In this document: in pieces, positions 17,977 through 26,426 of the stretch
Numbering within the stretch: the first letter of the stretch is position 1
Layout: each line of letters starts with the position of its first letter
From: Lachnospiraceae bacterium
GTDB lineage: Bacteria > Bacillota > Clostridia > Lachnospirales > Lachnospiraceae
Direction of reading: 5' to 3'
DNA: 64,000 nucleotides
Assembly (NCBI GenBank): GCA_910575035.1
Contig: CAJTDL010000010.1
Location: 62,001 to 126,000 of the forward strand
Notes under the pieces: model-generated
Databases searched by the model: none
Told to the model about the DNA's origin: nothing
The model's input: the letters and a program-made list of their open reading frames with translations, nothing else
Position numbers and translations under genes: made by a program

Positions 17977-20022
17977 ATGAAAACAGAATACATAGAAGGA
18001 ATTCTAGGGTCCGTGTTAGAAATGGGGTATGCCAGCACATGGATAATCCTTACAGTGCTGCTGTTACGCTGCATCTTACAGAGGGCACCCAAAAAATACT
18101 CCTATATGTTATGGGCAATCCCGGCAGTCCGTTTGCTAATCCCCATCCCCTTTGCCGGGATTTGGGGGATGCTTGGAGGCCTGCCGGAAGGGAGCCTGGG
18201 GAAGGCGTTTTATCAGGCGGCGTTTTTTCTCAGCCACCCTGGGGAGATAGGCAGACTTTTGGCAGGGGATGGTGCAGGCGGGGGGATGCTGGGCCTAACA
18301 GGGAACGGGGGTATCTGGGATAAGGCAGTGCAGGCGGGCAGTTTTATTTTTTCCCATGCATTGGAAGTGGCTGGAGGGGGAGAGGCTTTGGGAATGCCAG
18401 CAAGAGGCGGCATTGGTCCCGGGCTGGCGCAGGGAAGGGAAGGGACCCTTGGGAATATGCCAGCGCAGGCAGGCGGCGTACAGGCTGGCAGTATGCTTCC
18501 GCAGCCAGGGGGTGTAGCCTTTGGCAATATGCTGCCGCAGCCAAATTCTGCGGCAGCAGGCAGCCTGCAGGCTGCGGCAGAAGGAAATGCAGAGGCGCCC
18601 CTGATGCAGCTGGCGGCTATCCTATGGGCAATGGGAATCTTATTGTACATTGGATGGAATGTGTCCTCTTACATCAGGCTGAAAAGGAAGCTCCAGGTGG
18701 CTGTGAGGTGGGAGGGGAATGTTTATTTTGCAGATGGGATTTCACGCCCCTTTGCCCTGGCAGGTTTTCCAGGGAGGATATACCTGCCTTCTGGCCTTAG
18801 CGGCGGGGAGGCCGCCAATATCCTGCGCCATGAGCGGGTACATGTGAGGCGGAAGGATCCATGGCTTAACTTATTGGCAGCCGTTATCTTGGGCGTCTAT
18901 TGGTTCCACCCATTGGTATGGGCAGGCGTCCGTTATTTCAGGCGCGACATGGAGATGTCCTGTGATGAGGCGGCGGTTGCGGGTCTGGACGCAGAGAGGG
19001 TGAAGGGGTATATCATGGACATGCTGCGGTTTACAATCAGTAGGGATCAATGGATGCAGTTCCCCTGTGGATTTGGGGAGAAAGGAGTGGTGGAGAGGGC
19101 TATGAACCTAAAGAACAGAAAGGCAAGGGCAAAAGGGCCGCTATGGGTGGCAGGCGCAGTGGTTGCGGCAGCGGCCATTATCTTAATCCCCAATGCCCAA
19201 AGTATTCCAAGGGTTGGGGGCGCACAGGAATTGGCAGGCGAGGGCAGCGGGGAGGGGAGGCCGGGGATAGGTGGCACCATCCAGACCATCGGCGCAAAAA
19301 AAGCAAAGTCTTCCCAAGAGGCAATTTTGGAAGCGGAAAGCCAAAAGGCGCAGGATGCTGGGAGCCAAAAGGCCGCTGGGAAATCTAAAGAAGGGCAAAA
19401 TGCTGTGAAACCAGAGGCGGCAAAGACATCTCAAGAAGGACAGGATACAAGAAGCCCTGAAACAGCCGGGATATCCCAGGAGAAACAGGAGGGACAAAGC
19501 CAACAAAAACCCCAGAGTTTGCAAGAATTTTTGGAGAAATATTTTACAGAGCTTTACCGTACGCTGTCAGATGATTCCATAGACTTTAGCCATGAAGATT
19601 TTGCAAGTATAAATGGCTATATTGTAGCTAAAGGTTTAATTGCTGAGAGAGTACGCGCAAATATCATGAATGATAGAATCCATAATATGAAAATATGCGA
19701 GGTAAATTTTGAAGATATATCAGAAGACGGAACAGAAGTGGAGGTTTATGTCAAGAGTGAATGGAATTATGGCATGACGCCAAAGCATAAGGAAGGCATG
19801 GGGACGGGGTATCGGGTATCAATAACTTCAGATGAAAATGGTTATCAAGTGTTGGATCTTGAGGGGGATGCTAAAGAACTTATCATACTGAAAGAATCCA
19901 TTGTTCTTAACAGTAATTCAGCAGATGGCGCAGAAACTGATTATGATGCGGTGGATGCTTTTTATGGGGATTATAGGGTGGACGACCTGCGTAGGATGAG
20001 GGAAGAACAAGACAAAAAATGA
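17977..20022 (+). CDS. M56 family (BlaR1/MecR1-like) membrane metallopeptidase
   Basis: 681 residues; ATG 17977 is preferred to 17971 because AAGGAGG directly abuts the latter. N-terminal helices (TWIILTVLLLRCIL, YMLWAIPAVRLLIPIPFAGI) are followed by the zinc motif HERVH in NILRHERVHVRRKDPW, a third helix VILGVYWFHPLVWAG and the third ligand region MEMSCDEAAV. The M56 core is that of BlaR1-type sensors. Two oddities: an approximately 100-residue Gly/Ala/Gln-rich insert before the protease core, and after the last helix a Lys/Gln/Ser-rich repeat linker (SQKAQDAGSQKAAG) leading to a novel C-terminal domain of about 160 residues. Signal and target are unknown. Confidence 0.85.
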   Translation: MKTEYIEGILGSVLEMGYASTWIILTVLLLRCILQRAPKKYSYMLWAIPAVRLLIPIPFAGIWGMLGGLPEGSLGKAFYQAAFFLSHPGEIGRLLAGDGAGGGMLGLTGNGGIWDKAVQAGSFIFSHALEVAGGGEALGMPARGGIGPGLAQGREGTLGNMPAQAGGVQAGSMLPQPGGVAFGNMLPQPNSAAAGSLQAAAEGNAEAPLMQLAAILWAMGILLYIGWNVSSYIRLKRKLQVAVRWEGNVYFADGISRPFALAGFPGRIYLPSGLSGGEAANILRHERVHVRRKDPWLNLLAAVILGVYWFHPLVWAGVRYFRRDMEMSCDEAAVAGLDAERVKGYIMDMLRFTISRDQWMQFPCGFGEKGVVERAMNLKNRKARAKGPLWVAGAVVAAAAIILIPNAQSIPRVGGAQELAGEGSGEGRPGIGGTIQTIGAKKAKSSQEAILEAESQKAQDAGSQKAAGKSKEGQNAVKPEAAKTSQEGQDTRSPETAGISQEKQEGQSQQKPQSLQEFLEKYFTELYRTLSDDSIDFSHEDFASINGYIVAKGLIAERVRANIMNDRIHNMKICEVNFEDISEDGTEVEVYVKSEWNYGMTPKHKEGMGTGYRVSITSDENGYQVLDLEGDAKELIILKESIVLNSNSADGAETDYDAVDAFYGDYRVDDLRRMREEQDKK

Positions 20023-20127
20023 CAGAATTATGTTCATGAAAAAAAGTAAACACTTAGTAGAAACAGCGGAACAATGGCGTGACTTTTCAGAAGACGGTTA
20101 GCAAATTGAATGATAGGAGAGTATATT

Positions 20128-20156
20128 CCCCGCGGCTTGCCGCGGGGAGTTTCATT
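20128..20156 (+). terminator. GC-rich hairpin followed by AGTTTCATT
   Basis: CCCCGCGG / CCGCGGGG is a perfect 8-bp stem with a CTTG loop, followed by AGTTTCATTCTTATT. It lies about 100 bases past the M56 stop and could end its transcript. The same tail sequence follows a hairpin at 24845-24894. Confidence 0.6.
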
Positions 20157-20271
20157 CTTATTGTAGGTTTTATTTTTATGCTAAAGTATTGTATAATATG
20201 CACATGGAATATTGGGTTATTAAATAAAAAATATACAAAATATATAAAGTGAAAAAAATAAAAAAAAAGTG

Positions 20272-20300
20272 TTGACATTTTGCCCAGATGTTGTTAGAAT
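20272..20300 (+). promoter_or_regulatory. Promoter of the tRNA cluster
   Basis: TTGACA (20272-20277) and TAGAAT (20295-20300) with a 17-base spacer, 29 bases before the first tRNA. A strong A-tract lies directly upstream, as in stable RNA promoters. Confidence 0.8.
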
Positions 20301-20328
20301 ATCATTGTTGTTGGAACACGCATGACGA

Positions 20329-20401
<73 letters not shown>

Positions 20402-20442
20402 TTCCTCTTCGGGGGATAAGAGATTTATGAAGGGTGCGTTGT

Positions 20443-20513
20443 GCGGGTGTAGTTCAATGGTAGAACACCAGCCTTCCAAGCTGGACACGTGGGTTCGATT
20501 CCCATCACCCGCT
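20443..20513 (+). tRNA. tRNA-Gly (TCC)
   Basis: Acceptor GCGGGTG / CACCCGC, anticodon loop CTTCCAA, T-arm GGTTCGATTCC. 71 bases, second gene of the three-tRNA cluster; CCA not encoded. Confidence 0.96.
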
Positions 20514-20517
20514 TTAT

Positions 20518-20590
20518 GCGATAGTGGCGTAGTTGGTAACGCGCGACCTTGCCAAGGTCGAGACCGCGGGTTCGAGCCCCGTCTATCGCT
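20518..20590 (+). tRNA. tRNA-Gly (GCC)
   Basis: Acceptor GCGATAG / CTATCGC, anticodon loop TTGCCAA within a CGACC / GGTCG stem, T-arm GGTTCGAGCCC. Four bases after the preceding tRNA-Gly; CCA not encoded. Confidence 0.95.
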
Positions 20591-20593
20591 CGC

Positions 20594-20625
20594 AAGAGTC
20601 TGGATTTTCCAGGCTCTTATTTTTA
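20594..20625 (+). terminator. Terminator of the tRNA cluster
   Basis: AAGAGTCTGGA / TCCAGGCTCTT stem with a T-loop followed by ATTTTTATTATT, starting four bases after the last tRNA. Confidence 0.9.
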
Positions 20626-20685
20626 TTATTCTTTCGTGGGTTTCATACCCCGTTGCTTGCAGCATATGGCTATGATTTATGTCAA

Positions 20686-20800
20686 TTTTGCCGTAAGCTC
20701 AAACATCTGTCGGTGTATAATGCCGATTTTGCCGTAAACTTAGGCATCTGTCGGTGTATAATGCCGATTTTACCGTAAACTCAGGCAGCCGTCGGTATTT
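20686..20800. repeat. Tandem repeat with 41-bp period (about 2.7 copies)
   Basis: Units starting TTTTGCCGTAA at 20686 and 20727 and TTTTACCGTAA at 20768; each contains ATCTGTCGGTGTATAATGCCGA or a close variant in part. No coding sense. It fills the space between the tRNA terminator and the citrate synthase terminator. Confidence 0.8.
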
Positions 20801-20804
20801 GTTG

Positions 20805-20857
20805 AAAAAACAGGGCAACTGTACAACCGTTCATTGTACAATTACCCTGATTTTTTC
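20805..20857. terminator. Bidirectional terminator downstream of citrate synthase
   Basis: AAAAAACAGGG pairs with CCCTGATTTTTT, with an inner stem TTGTACA-type (TGTACAA / TTGTACA). Oligo-A and oligo-T flanks suit both directions; it lies about 80 bases past the minus-strand citrate synthase stop. Confidence 0.8.
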
Positions 20858-20939
20858 CTTAAAATATTAAATTTTCTTCAATATGCTATTTCAGTTATCT
20901 TACCCAGCCATAATGCGGCTGCCCCATTTCTTAAAATAT

Positions 20940-22277
20940 TTATTCCTTCTTTTCCATAACGCTCATATAAGCTGGGCGGATGATTTTGCTCATTCCAATT
21001 AATTCTTCCATCCGATGGGCGCTCCAGCCCACAATCCTTGCGACTGCAAAGATGGATGTATACAATTCCTGTGGAATGTCCAGCATATCGTAGACAAAGC
21101 CGCTGTAGAAGTCTACATTTGGGCTGACTCCCTTAAATATGTGGCGTTTCTTTGCGATTAGCTTCGGCGCCAGTTCTTCAATGCTGTTATACAGCAGCAT
21201 ATCATCTTCTCTTTTTTTGGCTGCGGCTAATTTTTCCACGTATTTTTTGAATACTTCTTCCCTTGGGTCTGACAGGGAATAAACGGCATGTCCCATCCCA
21301 TAGATCAGGCCTTTGCGGTCAAAAGCTTCCCCTTCCAGGATTTTGCTGAGATAGGCTTCGATTTCCTCCTTGTCATGGACATCCCGGATATTCTGCCGAA
21401 TATTTTCCATCATTTCCATAACCTTGATATTTGCGCCGCCGTGCTTGGGGCCTTTCAGGGAAGACATGGCCGCTGCAATGGAGGAATATGTGTCTGATCC
21501 GGAGGAGGTTACTACCCTGGTGGTAAATGTAGAGTTATTTCCTCCACCATGCTCCATATGAAGCATCAGAGCCACATCCAATACCTTAGCCTCTAATTTG
21601 CTGTAATTCCGGTCCGGGCGGAGCATCATCAGAAGGTTCTCTGCCGTGGACAGCTGTGGCTCCGGGCGATGGATATACATACTGTCATCATTTTCATAGT
21701 GATTGTAAGCGTGGTAGGCATAGACAGCCAGCATGGGGAAAATACTGATCAGCTCAATACACTGGCGCAGGCTGTTGGGAATGATGTCTGGGGAGTTCAT
21801 TTGGCTGTCATAGGACGCCAGCGTCAGGATACTCCTGGTCATGGAGTTCATAATATCCTTGGTCGGCGCTTTCATAATCACATCCCGGGTAAAATTCGTG
21901 GGAAGGGTGCGGCTCTGCGCCATGATCTTACAAAACTCCTGCAGCTCTTTTTCTGTGGGCATTTCGCCAAAGAGCAGAAGATACGCTGTATTTTCAAATC
22001 CAAATCCATCCTCCCGTACCTGCCTTACAAGATTCTGCACATTGTAGCCCCTGTACCACAGCTCGCCGTCACAGGGGGTCTTTACCCCATTCACGTCCTG
22101 GAAGGAGACAATTTTGGAAATGGTAGTAAGCCCGGTCAGCACACCTTTTCCACTTTGGTCGCGCAGTCCCCGGTTAACCCCATATTCTTCAAACAGGCTG
22201 TCGGAAATACTGTCGTTTTTCCGGCAGATGGCTTCCTGTTTTACCGCATAGTCCATTAATTCATTTTCATTTCGCAT
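20940..22277 (-). CDS. gltA: Citrate synthase (citrate/2-methylcitrate synthase family)
   Basis: 445 residues, about the length of Gram-positive and archaeal-like type II enzymes with an N-terminal extension. Recognisable blocks: TGLTTISKIVSF, GELWYRGYNVQNL, HGGGNNSTFTTRVV (active-site His region), KGPKHGGANIKVMEMM, MGHAVYSLSDPR (second His) and SPNVDFYSGFVYDML (catalytic Asp). It condenses acetyl-CoA with oxaloacetate, probably to feed glutamate synthesis in an organism with an incomplete cycle. A MarR gene lies upstream on the same strand and may control it. Confidence 0.95.
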   Translation of the reverse strand: MRNENELMDYAVKQEAICRKNDSISDSLFEEYGVNRGLRDQSGKGVLTGLTTISKIVSFQDVNGVKTPCDGELWYRGYNVQNLVRQVREDGFGFENTAYLLLFGEMPTEKELQEFCKIMAQSRTLPTNFTRDVIMKAPTKDIMNSMTRSILTLASYDSQMNSPDIIPNSLRQCIELISIFPMLAVYAYHAYNHYENDDSMYIHRPEPQLSTAENLLMMLRPDRNYSKLEAKVLDVALMLHMEHGGGNNSTFTTRVVTSSGSDTYSSIAAAMSSLKGPKHGGANIKVMEMMENIRQNIRDVHDKEEIEAYLSKILEGEAFDRKGLIYGMGHAVYSLSDPREEVFKKYVEKLAAAKKREDDMLLYNSIEELAPKLIAKKRHIFKGVSPNVDFYSGFVYDMLDIPQELYTSIFAVARIVGWSAHRMEELIGMSKIIRPAYMSVMEKKE

Positions 22278-22347
22278 AATGCTGCCTCCTTTCTTGGTTT
22301 TGGGCCTGGCAAATGAAGCTTGCCTGCAGATTATGCCCTTATAATGT

Positions 22348-22372
22348 TTAATTTTAAACTATATTATCACAA
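22348..22372. promoter_or_regulatory. AT-rich palindrome upstream of citrate synthase
   Basis: GTTTAATTTTAAAC is a near-perfect palindrome followed by TATATTATC. The shared half ATAGTTTAAA reappears at about 22870-22888 in front of the MarR gene, so both may be binding sites of that regulator. This is inference from sequence similarity only. Confidence 0.4.
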
Positions 22373-22395
22373 AGATAAGGAATTGCCAATAGATT

Positions 22396-22857
22396 TTAGA
22401 ATAATTTAAGAATTGTGTCAGGATCTTCCAGAGCGTTTCGGATGTTTTTATGGACCTTTTCCGAAACGGTGCGCAGGGTTTCACATTCTTCTGGCGTCAC
22501 TCCCTGGAGAATAATATTGTACATATTCTGGCGAAGAAGGATGATGCGCTCGACAATGTCAATTGCCTGGTCTGTCAGCACAAGGTGGATGCATCGGCGG
22601 TCTTCTGTGTCTGGCACAGTCTGGATCAGGTGCTGTTTGGACAGGCGGTCCACCGATTGGGAAATGTGGCCTTTGTTGAATAGGTTTAGGTTGCTGATAT
22701 CCTTGGGGGTGTTGCGGTCTCCGGATTTGTGGAGGAAATACAAGATATCAATGTCTATTTTGCGCAGATGGTGCGCTTCGCGCAGTGTCTCGATTTTTCG
22801 GTTGTATAATTTCTGAAACTGAGTCCCTTGCAGCAGGCTCTCAATCATCCAGTCCAT
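22396..22857 (-). CDS. MarR family transcriptional regulator
   Basis: 153 residues from ATG 22857, chosen because GAGGTGACC precedes it. The winged helix covers about 35-110: IDIDILYFLHKSGDRNTPKDISNLNLFNKGHISQSVDRLSKQHLIQ, then the wing DTEDRRCIHLVLTDQA. Flanking helices form the dimer interface. MarR proteins usually repress their own and neighbouring genes and release on binding small ligands or oxidation. It sits 118 bases upstream of the citrate synthase gene in the same direction; a palindrome in both leaders suggests shared control. Confidence 0.9.
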   Translation of the reverse strand: MDWMIESLLQGTQFQKLYNRKIETLREAHHLRKIDIDILYFLHKSGDRNTPKDISNLNLFNKGHISQSVDRLSKQHLIQTVPDTEDRRCIHLVLTDQAIDIVERIILLRQNMYNIILQGVTPEECETLRTVSEKVHKNIRNALEDPDTILKLF

Positions 22858-23042
22858 TGGGGTCACCTCATATAGTTTAAATATATGACTGAATATAGCA
22901 CTTTTGATGGGGAAAATCAAGAGGGGGGATTCCAGATATATTTTTTAGAATTTAGCTTATATTTGGTATTTATTCGGGGTGGGAAGGGAAAAATGGTTAT
23001 TAATGGCTTATTATAATTGGATAAAGAATATGGAGGAAAATT

Positions 23043-24281
23043 ATGAAGACATTTCAACAGTTATATTGGGATATTTTGAAGCAGGAAACGGGGCAGGGAA
23101 AAGTGCTGGCGGGGGAGTACAAGCCTTACCATATGGATTGCTTGCTGCATCCGGAGCGTTATGCGCCTGTGATCTTTGCAGAGGATTGCGAGCAGTGTGC
23201 GTATGACCGGGCATGCCAGAATAGCTGCATTTTTGATGCCTTTGAGGAGGGGAAGGATGGGAAAATCCATATCAATAAGGAGAAGTGTATTGGGTGCGGG
23301 GCTTGCGTGGATGCCTGCAGGCTGGAAAAACTGGCGGCAAATAAGGATGTGCTTCCTGTTTTGCAGGCTGTGCGCAAAACAAAGCGGGAAGTATACGCAT
23401 TGGTGGCTCCGGCTTTTTTGGGGCAGTTTGGGGAAGGGGTCACAACGGGGAAGCTTAGGGCTGCTTTTAAGGCCATGGGGTTCCAGGGAATGATCGAGGT
23501 GGCTGTCTTTGCAGATCTTCTGACCTTAAAAGAGGCGTTGGAATTTGACGCAAATATCAAGGAGGAACAGGATTATCAGCTTACCAGCTGCTGCTGTCCG
23601 GTGTGGATTGCTATGATCCGCAGCATTTATAAGGAATTAATGCCGCATGTGCCGGGAGCCGTATCGCCTATGATTGCGGCAGGAAGGGTAGTAAAGAAGC
23701 TGCATCCGGATGCTGTGACGGTTTTTATCGGGCCTTGTATGGCGAAGAAGAAGGAGGCCAGGGAGGCAGATATTGCAGATGCAGTTGATTATGTGCTGAC
23801 CTTTCAGGAAGTGCAGGATATGTTTGAGGCGGCAGAAATCCACCCGGAGCTTTTGGGAGAGGATGAGAAGGAACATTCTTCGCGGGCGGGGCGGATTTAT
23901 GCCAGGACAGGAGGGGTCAGCGAGGCTGTAAAAGACACGGTGCAGCAGCTTCATCCCAACCGCCCCATTGAGGTTCGGGCAGAGCAGGCAGATGGAGTCC
24001 CTGCTTGCCGCGCCATGATTGAGCGGTTGAAAAATGGTGAAATAAAAGCGAATTTCTATGAGGGGATGGGATGTAAGGGCGGATGCGTGGGCGGCCCGAA
24101 GATTATTATTGAGAAAGGGGAAGGAGCTGCTAATGTGGACCGTTATGCAGAGGAAGCAAAATACCGTACTCCGTTGGACAATCCTTTTGTATTAGAGCTG
24201 CTGGAGCGTTTGGGATTTCATACGATTGAAGAATTTTTGGAGAAAAGTGATATTTTGGTGAGGGATTTTGGGCATAATTAA
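23043..24281 (+). CDS. [FeFe]-hydrogenase-like protein with 2[4Fe-4S] domain
   Basis: 412 residues; ATG 23043 follows GGAGGAAAATT. Cysteine-rich start CEQCAYDRACQNSC (49-62), then a ferredoxin motif CIGCGACVDAC (82-92), then the H-cluster domain: L1 TSCCCPVW (181-188), L2 PCMAKKKE (231-238) and L3 with Cys344 and Cys348 in GMGCKGGCVGG. All H-cluster cysteines seem present, so it may be a working hydrogenase or an H2 sensor. L1 has one cysteine more than the classical TSCCP. It is short, lacks extra N-terminal clusters and has no partner subunit nearby, resembling the less studied group B-D enzymes. Confidence 0.85.
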   Translation: MKTFQQLYWDILKQETGQGKVLAGEYKPYHMDCLLHPERYAPVIFAEDCEQCAYDRACQNSCIFDAFEEGKDGKIHINKEKCIGCGACVDACRLEKLAANKDVLPVLQAVRKTKREVYALVAPAFLGQFGEGVTTGKLRAAFKAMGFQGMIEVAVFADLLTLKEALEFDANIKEEQDYQLTSCCCPVWIAMIRSIYKELMPHVPGAVSPMIAAGRVVKKLHPDAVTVFIGPCMAKKKEAREADIADAVDYVLTFQEVQDMFEAAEIHPELLGEDEKEHSSRAGRIYARTGGVSEAVKDTVQQLHPNRPIEVRAEQADGVPACRAMIERLKNGEIKANFYEGMGCKGGCVGGPKIIIEKGEGAANVDRYAEEAKYRTPLDNPFVLELLERLGFHTIEEFLEKSDILVRDFGHN

Positions 24282-25452
24282 TCGGATTTTTCGCATTTTT
24301 TGCTTAGAGATAAGCTTGCCCTTCTATCCAGGAGTTTTGCAGCAGCTTTTAATGCATGTATCCTTTATCTGAAAAATAGCTTTATAAAGATGATTTTTGT
24401 AAGATTCTCGAAATCTTTTGGTTATGGTCGTTTATGTTGCACAGAGCCGGTGAAAAGTCCAAGTTTTCTTCACGTTCATTAATGATAAGGTGGAGCTCGA
24501 ACTCATAAAACCACCATATAGAGCATATATTCCTTTGCATGGTACCCTAAAAAAAATTATGTTGCTATTCTATAACTGCAGAATCTAGTGTTGTGTAATC
24601 CGCAAAGCTATGCCAGTGCTGAAAAAATTTGAGTCTATGGGACTGTACGAACAGCTCTAATGGCGATAGTAGAATAGGGCATAAGTTCTACAAAGTGAAT
24701 ATGGTTCACCAGCTTTGGGAAGAACTTAAAGTATTTTTTTGAAAGTTTTCTGCAATACTATTAGAATCATATGAGGGTACATTTCCCACGGATTGTCGCG
24801 TACTTTCTAATGCCGAACGGAGTAAGGCTGGGGCTGATTCCCAGCCCACAGAGTGGTGTATCGCATAGGTTAGGCGATGCACCGCTCCGTGGGGAGTTTC
24901 ATTGTTCGGTAGTCAAACAGGTGATAGAGGACGCAGATTGCCATGGCCTCGCATAACGAGAGGGCTAAGCAGGTTTGAAGAATACTGCTTCCCTACCACC
25001 TGGTATCAGCTAATTCTCAAAATATTTTCTTTCTTAAATGAGCTATTGGTGAGGAGAATATACCAGACAAAATTGTTTGTACAAGTCTTGAAATATGTTC
25101 AAGTTGCCACCTGATAATTATTTTTTGAACCCAAAATATGGTTGTTTTTCAAATGATTTTAAAATAAGTCATATGTTATATATACCTAAAATTCTTCTTA
25201 ATTTGCGAGAAAAATTAGGAAGAGTTGCACTTTTTGTTTTTGGATTACTGTTTTTATATGGTAAAATAGATAAGAATAATGTTTGTTTTTTGTTTTTTAC
25301 ATATAAAATTCACAATAAAGTATTGACAAAAATATATTTTTGTAATACAATATTAAAAATTGAAGGACAATATTTTTAATGTGATATGTGTAATAGTTAT
25401 AAGTGTTTTTTAAATATAAATTATTGAATTTTCGTATCTGTTCAGAACCTTG
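24282..25452. other. Largely gene-free, decayed region
   Basis: No intact gene. Around 24600-24745 the plus strand carries scraps that read like the end of a winged-helix regulator (AMPVLKKFESMGLYEQL, then GHKFYKVNMVHQLWEELKVFF) with stops between. A strong hairpin lies at 24845-24894. From about 25020 the DNA becomes very AT-rich; a 94-codon frame at 25095 is low-complexity and unlikely to be a gene. Confidence 0.5.
24845..24903 (+). terminator. Long imperfect hairpin followed by AGTTTCATT
   Basis: About 20 positions of the left arm (from CCCACAGAGTGGTGT) pair with the right arm (ending ACCGCTCCGTGGGG) with one mismatch and two G-T pairs; the loop is nine bases. It is followed by AGTTTCATTGTT, the same tail as at 20148. 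A smaller stem GCTGGG / CCCAGC lies just before it. It may be a terminator or a structured RNA. Confidence 0.5.
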
Positions 25453-25770
25453 TTAGTTGAAAATGATATCCGGGTTTCCGTTCAGCGCTTCGCGGATAGC
25501 TGTGAAAGCATTGATTCCATGCTTGCGGGCTCATCCGATGTAGCTCATGATTGTAAGATATTTGTTCTTTTTTACCGCAGGCTTCTTAAGCCCGTCAGAT
25601 GAAGGCGGCTTGGAACTGTTTTTGGAGTTTTTGTTTAACTGCTCTTTCAGTTCCCGGATGGTCTGGTCCAGTTCCTTGACAGTAGCCGTTAATTCAGCCG
25701 CCTGTTCAGGCAGAGATGCGTTCTGTTCCATCAGATATCGAACAAATTCTTCTGTGATATTAACCGGCAT
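25453..25770 (-). pseudogene. IS66-family transposase with a large internal deletion
   Basis: ATG 25770 after AAGGTGG opens the typical IS66 TnpC N-terminus: helical ELTATVKELDQTIRELKEQL, then NKNSKNSSKPPSSDGLKKP. Directly after VKKNKY it continues with the family C-terminus TIMSYIG, an in-frame TGA, and ARKHGINAFTAIREALNG. About 400 residues of zinc finger and DDE domain are missing. The element cannot move by itself; no tnpA/tnpB genes or clear ends are visible. Confidence 0.85.
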
Positions 25771-26426
25771 TCAGACCACCTTCTTTCCGCAAAATTCTAT
25801 GTTTCTATTATAGCGAAAATGCTGTAAAAAAGAGAATCTGTCACGAAAGCAGATTGTCAAAATGACGGTGGACAACTGCTTTTTGCAGACAATTCAGCTG
25901 CGGTTTTAGCAGAGATGGAATCCAGCGCTTAGGGAGGCTTAGCCGCGAAAGCTTTCCTAAGCGGCTTTAGCCGGACTTAGTGATTATTCCACCAGAGCGT
26001 CGCAGCGTCTGCAAAAGGCGGTTGCCCACCCAGATTGGCGTCTGGGCAGCCAAGCAACTCTTCACAGACTGTAAACTTCCCATCGAACTTACGTTACAAT
26101 TAAAGAAATTGAATACTGTCGGAGCTTTATGATATAGGATAATAAACGATTCAAATTTCTGGAATAAAATGGAGATTTATTGTGAGTAAGAGTGTTTTTG
26201 CGAATAATGTATGAGGCAACATTAGTATTAAATTGCAAAAGTGTATTATGTTATCATATCAAAGGTGGATAAAGGATATGATTTTTCTAAAAATTAAATG
26301 ATGCAAACATAAACAAAAAAGCAAAAAAATTTATAGATAGTGTTGACAAATATATGATTTTAGTACAGATTATTAAGTATATAAGGTTAAAAATGGCTGC
26401 ATAAAACAAAATGGAAGGAGGAGCCT
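25771..26426. other. Non-coding stretch beside the IS66 remnant
   Basis: The first half is GC-balanced with stems such as AGCCGC / GCGGCTTT (about 25943-25970), possibly leftover insertion sequence end. From 26100 it is strongly AT-rich. TTGACA at about 26343 may start the promoter of the lipoprotein gene. No gene is seen. Confidence 0.4.

Noticed and set aside
25095-25379. A 94-codon frame in AT-rich DNA
   Set aside because: Low-complexity Phe/Lys/Ile/Asn text without a ribosome site, as expected by chance in such DNA.
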